From contig JABHIW010000166.1 of NCBI GenBank assembly GCA_018670825.1, positions 1-39,832 of the forward strand: a stretch of 39,832 nucleotides of DNA. The letters are read 5' to 3'. Under the pieces are notes generated by a model, which saw only the letters and a list, made by a program, of their open reading frames with translations, searched no databases and was not told where the DNA came from. Numbering within the stretch: position 1 is the first letter of the stretch; every line of letters starts with the position of its first letter. Positions 1 through 9,100 of the stretch are shown here, piece after piece. Source of the stretch: Candidatus Scalindua sp. (GTDB taxonomy: Bacteria > Planctomycetota > Brocadiia > Brocadiales > Scalinduaceae). The position numbers were made by a program, and so were the translations under genes.

Positions 1-13
1 AAAACTAAACCAC

Positions 14-227
14 TATGCACTGAAAGTGCATAGGTTTAACGGGGACTGAAAGTCCCTTTGTTTAATAGAAACACATTAACCTTTTTGTTTGTCATTCCCG
101 ACTTAGATCGGGAATCCATATGCTCAACACTCTCTAGATTCCTGTTTTCATGGGAATGACAGATGTGGAAGATATCGCTTCTACAATTAAAAAAAACTAT
201 CGCTGAAAGCCTTGCACTGAAAGTGCA
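14..227. repeat. Cluster of small hairpins with an ACT-GAA-AGT core
   Basis: Perfect small palindromes lie at 14-32 (8-bp stem, GAA loop), 42-56 (GGGACT/AGTCCC) and 213-227 (TGCACT/AGTGCA), with a shorter GCT-GAA-AGC at 202-210. All share the core CT-GAA-AG with variable outer stems. The first and third are also followed by similar AT-rich sequence (TAGGTTTAAC, TAGTTTTAAAC). I see no gene in 1-690. Short open frames here are generated by the repeats. Confidence 0.6.
91..162. repeat. REP-like inverted repeat pair (GTCATTCCC type)
   Basis: GTCATTCCCGACTTAGATCG at 91-110 runs into GGGAATCCA. It is mirrored by TCTAGATTCC and GGGAATGAC at 134-161. The two units point towards each other, the arrangement of bacterial intergenic repetitive elements. 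The function is unknown. A related, more degraded unit lies at about 9258-9348. Confidence 0.5.
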
Positions 228-428
228 TAGTTTTAAACTAGCGTGTTGATACAATAAATGCTTGTAAGATTTAGACGCAATTAACATGCCATGGCCTCGC
301 TGATAACTTTTAGATCTATAAGCTATAACTTTTTAGTGAGGAATAATTATATTATATTATCTTTCTGCAATACTCCAAATATTCTTGTGCGAAATTTATG
401 CGCTCATTAACAATGTGATATGAACCAC

Positions 429-615
429 TTCACATGTACACCTTGTTATGCTTGATATGTGAATGGTATGTAAGAGGAATGACAACTAACTAGACTTTTG
501 TCGATGTTGTCGATGGTTTTCAGATGTGGGGGTATGGAAGCATTTGTCCTGTGACTCCGCTATGTATATCTATACATCCCTCTCACAGTCTGATCTCAAT
601 AAGAGGATTTGCTCT
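429..615. repeat. Long direct repeat, copy 1 (left of PEP-CTERM gene)
   Basis: This stretch contains GATATGTGAATGG, TAAGAGGAATGA, AGACTTTTGTC, ATTGTCGATGG-like sequence, TGACTCCG-TATGTATATCTATACA and CTCACAGT. The same elements recur in the same order at about 1471-1685. The copies are clearly diverged and differ by an indel of several tens of bases. No coding potential is evident in either. The two copies flank the broken PEP-CTERM gene. Confidence 0.6.
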
Positions 616-624
616 TTAAACACA

Positions 625-668
625 TAAAAAAACACCTATATCTCTCAGAGTAAGAAGAATGTAGGCGT
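625..668 (-). terminator. Rho-independent terminator of the PEP-CTERM gene
   Basis: On the minus strand, ACGCCTACAT (668-659) pairs with ATATAGGTGT (641-632) through nine pairs, including one G-U, and one mismatch. A run of seven T residues follows (632-626). It lies just after the stop codon at 693. Confidence 0.6.
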
Positions 669-692
669 ATGTATAATGAGTCTATATTATTA

Positions 693-1352
693 CTAACTGT
701 TTATAACTGCCTTCTTTTTCCGTCTTCGTCTTACTTCTGCACCAGCAAGACCCACTAAGCCTATACCGAGTAGTGCAATGGTTGTAGGTTCCGTGACTGA
801 CTGGGTAGTAGCAACATCACCGTCACGAACGGCGAGCGCGAGAAACGCGTTTGTGATGAAGTCTTTGTCTCCCACGTCCTGTAGGCCGAACGTTGTGTTA
901 AAGAACCAAGCGTCGTCTAAATCGTCGGTTTACGCCGTTCCGGTCCAGTAGAATGAAAGTAAAGTGTTCTGAAAATCTCCTGTATTTGTCATTCCTTCCG
1001 CTTGTGAATTCCCCAACTCTGTATAAAACAAATGCCCCATCTCACTCGTCGTAATGTTATACCCTGCTGTAGTGGTACCATCATCGCCAAATGTATATGT
1101 ACCATCCACCGTTGTCGGCAATCTCCAGCCGTCAAGAATGTCTCCTCCGAAATCTACCGATAACCCACCGGCCCAGGCTACCTGACTATCCCAAGTAACT
1201 GAAGTATTACTAAAATCATACCACGTGATGTCAAGGTCTTGGTCATAGATCAGACGATTGCCAAGGGTATCTATACCCCTGTTTATCATTGTAGCACTAG
1301 CAACTGAACTACTAAAAAGCAGAATTAAAATAGCCAAGATGAGATTTTTCAT
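693..1352 (-). pseudogene. PEP-CTERM sorting-domain protein, interrupted by in-frame stop
   Basis: Reading from ATG at 1352, the protein has a Sec-type signal peptide (MKNLILAILILLF then a small-residue cleavage region). A secreted domain follows with GWRLPTT and FYWTGT, typical of DUF1566 (Lcl) proteins. A TAA stop at 932-930 ends the reading after 140 residues. The same frame then continues uninterrupted for 79 codons, including the conserved tail region (DDAWFFN, ALAVRDGDV). It ends in a PEP-CTERM signal: TEPTT, a hydrophobic helix, then VRRRRKKK. PEP-CTERM proteins are known substrates of exosortase, which cleaves the tail at the inner membrane during export. Without read-through the sorting signal is lost, so I call it a nonsense pseudogene. 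The stop sits where relatives usually have Glu-Tyr or Tyr, so a single TAY-to-TAA change would explain it. GGAGG lies 4 nt before the start. A downstream start (GTG 875) would make only a tail fragment. Confidence 0.75.
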
Positions 1353-1394
1353 ATTGCCTCCATCTGATCGATTTTATATATAAGATTATGCGGA

Positions 1395-1422
1395 GGTATA
1401 CACTGTTTAATTATTGAGTCAA
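1395..1422 (-). promoter_or_regulatory. Sigma-70-type promoter for the PEP-CTERM gene
   Basis: On the minus strand, TTGACT (1422-1417) and TATACC (1400-1395) are separated by 16 bp, about 45 bp before the ATG at 1352. Both hexamers are close to consensus. Prediction by eye only. Confidence 0.4.
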
Positions 1423-1470
1423 TTACAAAAAGAGAAATACTAATTGGGAAAAGGACAGGCTACGACACCT

Positions 1471-1685
1471 CAGTTTCACCACCTGATTACACTTGATATG
1501 TGAATGGTGTTTAAGAGGAATGATAGCAAACCAGACTTTTGTCAATATTGTCGATGGTGTACTGAATTCATAGGGATATTACTGGTAAAGTATGAGGGAG
1601 GGAGTATGTGTCCAATGACTCCGAAATGTATATCTATACACCCCACTCACAGTTTGAACACGGTAAAAGGGGTTATAATATACCA
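1471..1685. repeat. Long direct repeat, copy 2 (right of PEP-CTERM gene)
   Basis: This is the diverged copy of 429-615. It shares CTTGATATGTGAATGG at 1491-1506, AGACTTTTGTC and TGTATATCTATACA. Compared with copy 1 it carries extra sequence around 1565-1610. I see no gene between 1423 and 1845. A plus-strand open frame across the repeat has no protein-like character. Confidence 0.6.
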
Positions 1686-1802
1686 AACTGGCTCAATAAA
1701 ACTTAAACATCAGGGTACACAGGGATATTACTGGTGAGATGGGGATTATGGGATAGCCTGAACCAAAAGAAATAGATGGAAAATTTTCTATATATTGCCT
1801 TT

Positions 1803-1849
1803 TTAGCCAGACAAATTTCTGCAATTCCAAAAAAACTGAGTCTGGCTAA
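1803..1849 (-). terminator. Possible terminator hairpin after the nitrilase gene
   Basis: TTAGCCAGAC at 1803-1812 and GTCTGGCTAA at 1840-1849 form a perfect 10-bp stem around a 27-nt loop, overlapping the nitrilase stop codon. No clear T-run follows on the minus strand, so this is a weak call. Confidence 0.3.
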
Positions 1850-2865
1850 TCCACCGCCCTCGTAAAGATATAACCATCTCCCATGGGTTTGTAGATGGCA
1901 CGAAAGTCCATCCCGTAGTCAATATCGAGCCGTTCGGCCTGACGTTCGGCCTGGATGTTCAGATTATGTACGATCAATAGCTCTTCATTGACGTGTGAGG
2001 CTTGGAGCAGTTTCATGCCGGAAGGCGCCCAAATTCCGGAACCACCCCAGAAGTAGGCGCCAGATATGCTATGCCGACCCACCGCATTGCATGCAATTGT
2101 CCAGAACTGATTGGTGGCAGATGAGGCGGCCATCACCATATCCCACAGTTCACCGTAATAGCGATCGGTGCGGACATTCATGCCGGGATAGTCGCGCAAG
2201 GAAGCAGCTCGCCACGATGCGATCTGAATGATTGCGTCTACATTGTCACCCATGGAATACTCCCGCAGCAGATCAGTGAAGAGGTAATCATAACAGGTAG
2301 TAAACCCGAAGCGACCAAAGCCTTTTGGGCTTTCAATCATCAGGCGGTCATCCTGGCCCGTCTCCGTATAGGTCTTCTCAATACCCGGTAAGAAAATCTT
2401 GTAGTACGCATTTTTAGGGTCTAAGTAGTTAAAATCCAGCTTAGAAACAAGAAAGGTAGTGTTGTAAAATTTGCGCGCTGGTCCCCGAGTGATGTTGTTC
2501 ATAATAATCACTCTAAACTCATCATCCAGTAAGGGTTTCAGCGTGCCGTCGATCCAGTCCTTATGGTTTTCGGTAACCGCCTCATTCATGTAGGCCCAAC
2601 ATGCGTGTTCATCTTCCCAGAAGTATCCGGAGAGACAAAACTCTGGAAAGATGGCCACGTTGGCTCCACGTTCTTTGAAAATCTGGCATGCACGCAGGAT
2701 TTTCTCCTTGTTCGCCTCGATGTTGGGTACCTCGGCATGAATGTTGGCCAGACCAACTGACGGCAGCCCTGCATCTTCGGAAAAGATGCGTTCCACGACA
2801 AAAAACTCATCCACCTGTCCAATCGGGTGAATTTGATTAAGCGTTCTCGGTCTATAGTCTGACAT
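1846..2865 (-). CDS. Carbon-nitrogen hydrolase (nitrilase superfamily)
   Basis: The protein has 339 residues from ATG at 2865, which has GGAG 9 nt upstream. A TTG at 2880 would add five residues but overlaps that ribosome site. The nitrilase-superfamily catalytic set is visible: Glu75 in FPEFCLSGY, Lys156 in YYKIFLPG and Cys191 in TTCYDYLF. Family members hydrolyse non-peptide C-N bonds (nitriles, amides, carbamoyl groups) through a Cys thioester. The substrate cannot be read from this sequence. There is no signal peptide, so it is probably cytoplasmic. The gene stands alone, with a pseudogene downstream and about 800 bp without a gene upstream. Three 60-base lines of it count to 47-48% G+C, against about 40% in a line of the neighbouring symporter, which hints at separate acquisition. 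Superfamily assignment is firm; a specific enzyme name would be a guess. Confidence 0.85.
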   Translation of the reverse strand: MSDYRPRTLNQIHPIGQVDEFFVVERIFSEDAGLPSVGLANIHAEVPNIEANKEKILRACQIFKERGANVAIFPEFCLSGYFWEDEHACWAYMNEAVTENHKDWIDGTLKPLLDDEFRVIIMNNITRGPARKFYNTTFLVSKLDFNYLDPKNAYYKIFLPGIEKTYTETGQDDRLMIESPKGFGRFGFTTCYDYLFTDLLREYSMGDNVDAIIQIASWRAASLRDYPGMNVRTDRYYGELWDMVMAASSATNQFWTIACNAVGRHSISGAYFWGGSGIWAPSGMKLLQASHVNEELLIVHNLNIQAERQAERLDIDYGMDFRAIYKPMGDGYIFTRAVD

Positions 2866-3663
2866 AGTTTCTTTCTCCAATTACAGCAGATCACAGTTTT
2901 GCATAATCTAGCAGGACTTTTCCGTATGCAGCGACAAGTGCACGACGGAAATGCTCTACGATGTGCTGCTGAAGGCATCAGCATTTGCACCGCCGAAGGC
3001 GGGGCGAACAGGTTACTTTAAAGTTCTGAATAACATCACTATAGTAACGTTATTCAATTTAGCAACTAATACAAGACATTATGTATATCAAAATTGTACA
3101 ATATAAAACAAAAAACGGAATGTCAAATATGTTACGTGGGGAAATTCCTTGATTATCTTATTTTAAGGTTAGTTATTATTATTTGTGCTAATTTTGTGCT
3201 AGAATTAACCGAAACAGATAGAATTGATTGAACCTATTAGAGTAAATAAGACGCTAACAATCCCTTAATTTTCAAGGTAAAACGGGAAACCAGTCCAATA
3301 TCAAGATCAGAATGTTGAAATATTGAAAACGGCACTGGAACGGCGCTGAAAAAGGCTTTACCATATTAAACATATAAACAAAGCCCTTACAACTTTGGAG
3401 CTGGGTTCGAATCCCCAACCTCTTGAGTATCAATCAAGAGGTCGTCTGTGTCCAAATTGTACCCAAAATAGCTCAAAACACCCTAAAATAGACTAAAATT
3501 AAATTACGGAAATGTGCCTATAAGCCTAATAAAATAGTTGAAACTAAACCAAAAAACAATTTATACCAATGGAGATGAATGGGGTTCAAGAGGTCGCTGT
3601 TCGAATCCAGTCACCCTGACCACTACTTCCAAGGGGTTAGGATAAATCAAAATCCTCTGTTTT
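2866..3663. other. Gene-poor region with repeat and tRNA-like remnants
   Basis: No convincing open reading frame is present. The first 140 bases resemble the nitrilase gene in composition. The rest is AT-rich. It holds a perfect 8-bp hairpin (CCTCTTGA at 3419-3426, TCAAGAGG at 3434-3441), a T-arm-like GGGTTCGAATCCCC at 3403-3416, a repeat of TCAAGAGGTCG at 3434 and 3586, and the tRNA 3' fragment listed separately. The mixture looks like a scar of past integration. Confidence 0.4.
3588..3622 (+). other. tRNA 3'-end fragment, possible attachment-site remnant
   Basis: AGGTC (variable-loop type) is followed by GCTG-TTCGAAT-CCAGT (a T-arm that appears to have lost one G of the usual GCTGG), CACCCTG (acceptor 3' strand), A and an encoded CCA. 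There is no D-arm, anticodon arm or 5' acceptor strand upstream, so this is not a tRNA gene. Tyrosine integrases commonly use tRNA 3' ends as attachment sites and leave such duplicated ends. The CACCC-acceptor type resembles tRNA-Pro, but I would not name it. Confidence 0.4.
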
Positions 3664-3820
3664 TCAAAATTGTATACTTTTTGTATACTTCGTTTTCATT
3701 AATGGATTTGGTTCGATATCACGTTTTCTAAATTCTTCAAGAATGACATTATTGCTTTCAACTATTTCCTCTCCTTGTGAATCATTTTCAAAATCAGTTG
3801 TTGAAGGAATACTGAAAAGC
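3664..3820 (-). pseudogene. Out-of-frame coding-like tail after the symporter
   Basis: A frame shifted by one base from the symporter stays open from inside its last codons to TGA at 3666-3664. It reads in part KGVIELFSIPSTTDFEND and then NNVILEEFRKRDIEPNP. It has no start codon of its own. The composition is protein-like, with charged and hydrophobic residues alternating. It could be the original cytoplasmic C-terminal tail of the symporter, put out of frame by a single-base indel near 3830, or chance. Confidence 0.3.
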
Positions 3821-5209
3821 TCAATGACTCCTTTGTATCGCCTCTTTTGATCTCCCCAAAAGGTAATATCCCATCATAACGATAAAATTGCAGAACAGCC
3901 CTATTATAAGTCCATCAAGACCTCCGGGGTTTTTCAGGACAAAATTCCAAATTGCTACTCCCAGCACGCCTGATAGAGCACCTGCAACAAAATGTCTTAC
4001 ATCTGTTTTAAGCCCAAGTATTGCCAGGGTCAACGGCACAAGGATGATTGGAGACCAGAAATTGTAAGAGTATAGTAATATATCAAGTATGCTCTTAATT
4101 TTTACCGCAAATATTATAGCGACTACTCCGGTAAAAAGATTTATTACACGTACAAAAAGGAGCTCCCTTGATACCGACATTCTCTTTTTCCTCAAAGGTT
4201 CTACCACGTCATGGGTAATTGCAATTGACGCGGAGTTGAGAAATGAATCCGCCGAAGACATGACTATCGATATGACTCCGGCGATAACCAACCCTTTAAG
4301 TCCAATCGGGAGCACGGTACTTATAACAAAAGGCATGGCGCTATTTGGATCAAGATCTGGTTTAATGGTAAGGGCGACAATTCCGATAAAACCGGTTACG
4401 GCAAAAAACGGAATTGAAAATATGCCGCTAAATAAAGTCGCTTTAACGGTATGTGATGATTTTTTGGAAAGGAAGAGCCTTTGCACATAGGGGGGGACAA
4501 GGGTTTCACCAAAAACGAAGGCGAGAAAAAGTGCTATAAATTGTGCCATTGTTTTACCGGTACCGGGAAATGTAAAATGGGTGTTCGGCACGGAACTTAT
4601 CATGACGCTCCAGCCTCCCACGTGATTAATACCGAGTATTAGCGTTAACGGTATTCCTATCGCAAGTATTACAAACTGAACTACGTCGGTTAAAACTACG
4701 GACCGCATTCCGCCTACCGTTGAATAGGCGATGACAATGCCGCAACCAATGAGTATACTGTGAAATCGTGGTATACCCAAAAAAATGTTAAAAATATACC
4801 CTGTAGCGCCTACCTGTGCCCCCAGAATTCCGGCACAAACCGCAAAAGCCATAATCCCCGAAACGACCATGCCCGTTTTGCCGTAATTCTTTTTCATTAT
4901 ATCACCCACTGAAATAGCGTCGGGATATTTTCCCATCCTGGGTGCGATAAATGAAGCAACAAGTATCTCTTTTAAACTAAAACCCCATAATGCAAATATA
5001 TTTACAATGCCGAATAGAAAGACCTTTTCGGCATTTCCCATGGAGAACCCTCCTCCAATAAAGGAAGCGGACAAGGTTGCAAATATAATAAATGTTCCAT
5101 ATGATCTGCCGGCAACCGAAAACTGACTTAAGGTTTTTACCCCCTTGCCGCCCCATATGCCCAGCGCGAATATGCAAACTAAATAAACAACCACAATTAT
5201 TTGATCCAT
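3821..5209 (-). CDS. Sodium:solute symporter family (SSS) transporter
   Basis: This 462-residue, highly hydrophobic protein should cross the inner membrane about 12-13 times. The SSS signature is at about residues 160-181 (AYSTVGGMRSVVLTDVVQF). The N-terminal core has FSVAGRSYG and the SASFIGGG helix of the Na+-binding region. Family members couple uptake of a small organic solute (sugars, amino acids, carboxylates, pantothenate, urea) to the Na+ gradient. The substrate is not predictable here. ATG at 5209 has AAAGGA 7 nt upstream. The length is slightly short for the family, and the last residues may be altered by a frameshift (see the tail at 3664-3820). The gene is monocistronic and divergent from the histidine kinase, across a gap of about 900 bp. 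Confidence 0.88.
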   Translation of the reverse strand: MDQIIVVVYLVCIFALGIWGGKGVKTLSQFSVAGRSYGTFIIFATLSASFIGGGFSMGNAEKVFLFGIVNIFALWGFSLKEILVASFIAPRMGKYPDAISVGDIMKKNYGKTGMVVSGIMAFAVCAGILGAQVGATGYIFNIFLGIPRFHSILIGCGIVIAYSTVGGMRSVVLTDVVQFVILAIGIPLTLILGINHVGGWSVMISSVPNTHFTFPGTGKTMAQFIALFLAFVFGETLVPPYVQRLFLSKKSSHTVKATLFSGIFSIPFFAVTGFIGIVALTIKPDLDPNSAMPFVISTVLPIGLKGLVIAGVISIVMSSADSFLNSASIAITHDVVEPLRKKRMSVSRELLFVRVINLFTGVVAIIFAVKIKSILDILLYSYNFWSPIILVPLTLAILGLKTDVRHFVAGALSGVLGVAIWNFVLKNPGGLDGLIIGLFCNFIVMMGYYLLGRSKEAIQRSH

Positions 5210-6137
5210 AGAATCGTCCTTTAAAAATTTTGTTTAACGGTACTGTTTTGATTACGTGCAATGTTAAGAGTTACGTAAAAATGAAATTCTCACACGGGGT
5301 CGCTCCTTGGACAAAAGTCGCCGAGGACAAGAAGAGAGCCAAGACAAAAACTACTCTTTTAATTAAGATACTATCTTAGACATAATATAATCTTCTATAT
5401 TTAGCGGTTCTTTGTTCAGTAAGTTTACCATGATGGATGAAGAAAGGATATTCGTTATTTAATTTGAATGGGTTTATTAGGAGCGTAAGGTGGCAAGAAG
5501 TTGCTTTTTATAGATTTTGTAAGAATAGTAAAATAATTGACACTAAATCAGGCAATCATGCAAATTGTAAAAATGGTCTTTTTGCACCTCTTAATCAGTG
5601 GGCCGAAGGTTTCAATTCTTCTAACAAGACAACAGAAAACAGCAAGTAAAACCTTACTATCGAACCGCCATAAGGCCGTTGATAATGTGGAGCTATCCTG
5701 GATCTGATTGATAATTTGTTTGCAAATGGATTGTATTTCTTGAGGTAATCTGTTACCGGATAAGGGCCTAGTTTCAAAACTTGGTTGCATATTTTGCTTT
5801 CAAGGTCTGACACTGGGGCCTTTATAGACTAAGGTATTTCGAAGGGCATATTCAGGTTTTCCCTTATTGCAACATTATGCCGAATAGTTTAAACTGCCTA
5901 ACTCATTGAAATTAAATGGAAAGCGCGAGATGGTAAAGCAATTTTGACTCAAGTGTTCTTTTTGTATAAGAGCTTTAGTTATAATAGATAGACACAGAAA
6001 GTAAAAAGGAGGGGCAAGAGTCATTACAACTATTACCCCTCCTTTTTCAAAACACTTTATTTTTATGATTTTCAGCAAATTATCCGTAAAAGTGTCGATT
6101 ATATCAATAACACATCAATATAGGTTTGCCCATATCC
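5210..6137. other. Long divergent intergenic region
   Basis: No gene here is convincing. Minus-strand frames at about 5595-5813 have only a GTG start and no recognisable motif; they could be a gene remnant. The strongest structure is a 12-bp perfect hairpin at 6003-6047, listed separately. Promoters for the divergent symporter and kinase must lie here, but I could not pick one with confidence. Confidence 0.4.
6003..6047. terminator. Strong bidirectional terminator-like hairpin
   Basis: AAAAAGGAGGGG (6003-6014) and CCCCTCCTTTTT (6036-6047) pair perfectly over 12 bp with a 21-nt loop. A/T runs at both ends give a terminator in either direction. It sits between two divergent genes, so it has no intact upstream gene to terminate. 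Confidence 0.6.
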
Positions 6138-9100
6138 ATGGATAGAAAAAAGATTCATATCTTAATGGTGGAAGACGAAGATTCTCATGTCGAACTGATC
6201 AGCAAATCATTTGAGTCTGTACCTGGGTCTGTGACCTTGACATTTGCACGCAATCTTCATGAAGCATACTCCAGCATTGCGAAGTCCACGCCTGATCTGA
6301 TAATTGCAAATTTTCTTTTATCTGATGGTAAGGGCATCGAACTTATACCAGCCAAGGGGGAAGAATCTCCGTATCCCGTTATTATAATGATTAGCTATGT
6401 AGACACGAAGGTCGCAGTTGAAGTGATGAAAACCGGTGCTTTTGACTATATAGTAAAGCCTGCAATAACAATGGATGACATGTTCTGTACATGTGAGAGG
6501 GTGATGAGAGAACTAAGCCACATTACTAAGTGTAAGGCGGCAGAGGCAGAGCTAAACATGGTTTTTAAGGGAACTTCCACGGATATTGGTAAGAATTTTT
6601 TCTATGAACTCACCAAGTATCTTCAGGTTGCTACTAAGGCACATGTAGTCTTTTGTGCTGAACTTGTTGATCATGTAAACCTGAATGCGCGCACTCTTAC
6701 AATCTGCATAGGCGAAGTCTTAACCGATAACTTTGAATGGAACTTGATTGGTACTCCCTGCGAGCATGTCATCAAGAATAAAGCTATATTCTTCGCGGAG
6801 AACGTACAGGCAGAATTCCCTAATGATGAGTGGCTGGTTACAATAGGGGCAGAAAGCTATCTTGCAATACCATTTATTAATGCCTCAGGTAAAGTCATTG
6901 GCCATATGGGAATACTAGGTGACAAATCAAAACTAATTCGACAGAATATAGAGGGGATTTTGAAGCTTTTTGCTGCTAGAGCGGGAAGCGAGTTGGAGCG
7001 CAAACAGACTTACGCAAAGCAACAATTTACTCAGTTTGCCGTTGATAACAATTCGGTTGCAACCTTCTTGATAACTTCAGATGCAAGTATATCTTATGCA
7101 AATAAAGCTGCTTGCCAGTCGTTGGGGTATCATTACGAGGAACTTGTTTGCCTGAGAGTCACTGACTTTGATCAAAACTTTCCAGAAGGGTTCTGGCCAG
7201 TACATTGGCAGGAAATGAAGGGAGCTGGTACACTTACGTTCGAATCTCATCACAAGACCAAAGCTGGCCTTGTATTTCCGGTAGACATCCAAGCCACTTT
7301 TCTTGTGTATGAAGGCAAAGAATATATTTGTGCTTACGTCCGTAACATTACCAAACGTAAAGAATCGGAACAACAGCTACGCAAGTTATATCATGCCATA
7401 GAACAATCTTCCAGTGCTGTCATTATTACTGATAATAAAGGTAATACTGAATATGTAAATCCAAAGTTTGCGACATTGACAGGTTACACTTTTGAAGAAG
7501 TCATCTCGAAAAACATAAGTGTATTACAATCGAATACAACACCCCCTGAAGTGTACAAATCTCTTCGGGAAACTATTGCTTCAGGCAAGGAATGGAGAGG
7601 AGAATCTTGTAATAAAAAAAAGAATGGTAAACTTTATTGGGAATCAACATCCATTTCACCTGTCAAAGATGACAAGGACATAATCACTAACTTCATTGTT
7701 GTTAAAGACGATATTACTAAGCGCAAGGAGACTGAGAACGCACTGAAGAAATCAGAAGAGAAATATCGCACGTTAGTAGATACAACCAATACGATTCCCT
7801 GGGAGTTTGATGCATCAACGGGGAGGTTTACTTTTATAGGAATCCATGCAGTTGAGTTATTTGGATATCCTGTTGATGAATGGCTCAAGGAGAATTTCTG
7901 GCAGGACCATATTCACCCGGATGACCGGGAGGATACTATCAATCTTTGCATGGAATATACTCAAAAATCAGAGGATCATCTGCTTGAGTATCGTATGATG
8001 ACGGCAGATAATAATATTATATGGGTATACGATGCTGTCCAGGTAATCAACGATGACAATGGTACAAAACGGTTGCAAGGAATAATCGTTAATATTACCG
8101 AACGAAAGAAGATGGAAGAAGCACTCGTGCAGTCAGAAAGACTACAGTCCATAGGAACAATAGCTGCCGGGATTTCCCATGAGTTTAATAATCTTCTTGC
8201 AATTATCTCTGGTAATGTACAGTTGCTGGAGCAAGCTTATAATGACCATGACGACTTGATTGATGCACTTCGTACTATTAGGAGAGCAACCGATGATGGA
8301 GCTAAAATATCCAGCAAGATGCTTGAATTTGCCAGGACAAAACAAGACATCAAAGAGTTTGTATCTTCTAATATTCAGGACTTTATAAGACAGTCTATTG
8401 ATTTTACAAAACCCAGATGGAAGAATGAAGCACAGGCCAGAGGCATAAACTACCAGGTAGACAAGGAAGTTGAAAAAGGGATTCCATCCATAATGTGTAA
8501 CCCAACAGAAATAAGAGAGGTATTTATAAACATAATAAACAACGCACTTGATGCAATGTCTGAAGGCGGCAGTATTTCATTCAGTACATGGAGTTGTGAT
8601 CATACGGTATTCGTAAGTATCTCCGATACAGGAGAGGGTATGTCAGAGGATGTGATAAAAAACATATTTGACCCATTCTTTACCACTAAATTAGCGATGG
8701 GAACCGGATTGGGCATGAGTATAGCATACGGTATAATAGCAAGGCACGGTGGGCAAATAGAGGTGAATAGTGTGCTTGGGCAGGGCAGTACATTTACCCT
8801 GCAATTCCCGACTACCTACAAAACAGAAAATCTAATAGCGACTCCTGGGCCGGAACAAGAAGCAAATGAAAAAAATCTATACATCCTGGTGGTAGATGAT
8901 GAAGAGGAGATATGCAATATTCTGAATAAATTTCTTTCAAAAAGTGGGCATAAGGTCAAAACCGTTAATAATGGTGCTGATGCTATAGAAATAGTGATTA
9001 AAGAAGAATTTGATCTTGTATTGTGTGATCTTGCCATGCCGGAAGTTTTTGGATATGAAGTTATAAAGGTTATAAATAAGCTAGAGAAGAGACCGAAGAC

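Noticed and set aside
36..287. Minus-strand frame of 83 codons
   Set aside because: It is made of palindromic repeats and REP units; the peptide is repeat-derived with no protein features.
1504..1737. Plus-strand frame of 77 codons
   Set aside because: It lies within the diverged direct repeat; the copy at 429-615 does not keep the frame, so it is not under coding selection.
3361..3420. Possible complete tRNA around GGGTTCGAATCCCC
   Set aside because: No D-arm, anticodon arm or 5' acceptor strand can be folded upstream; only a T-arm-like motif is present.
5437..5813. Small frames on both strands in the symporter-kinase gap
   Set aside because: They overlap each other, have weak starts and no recognisable motif; at best a decayed gene.
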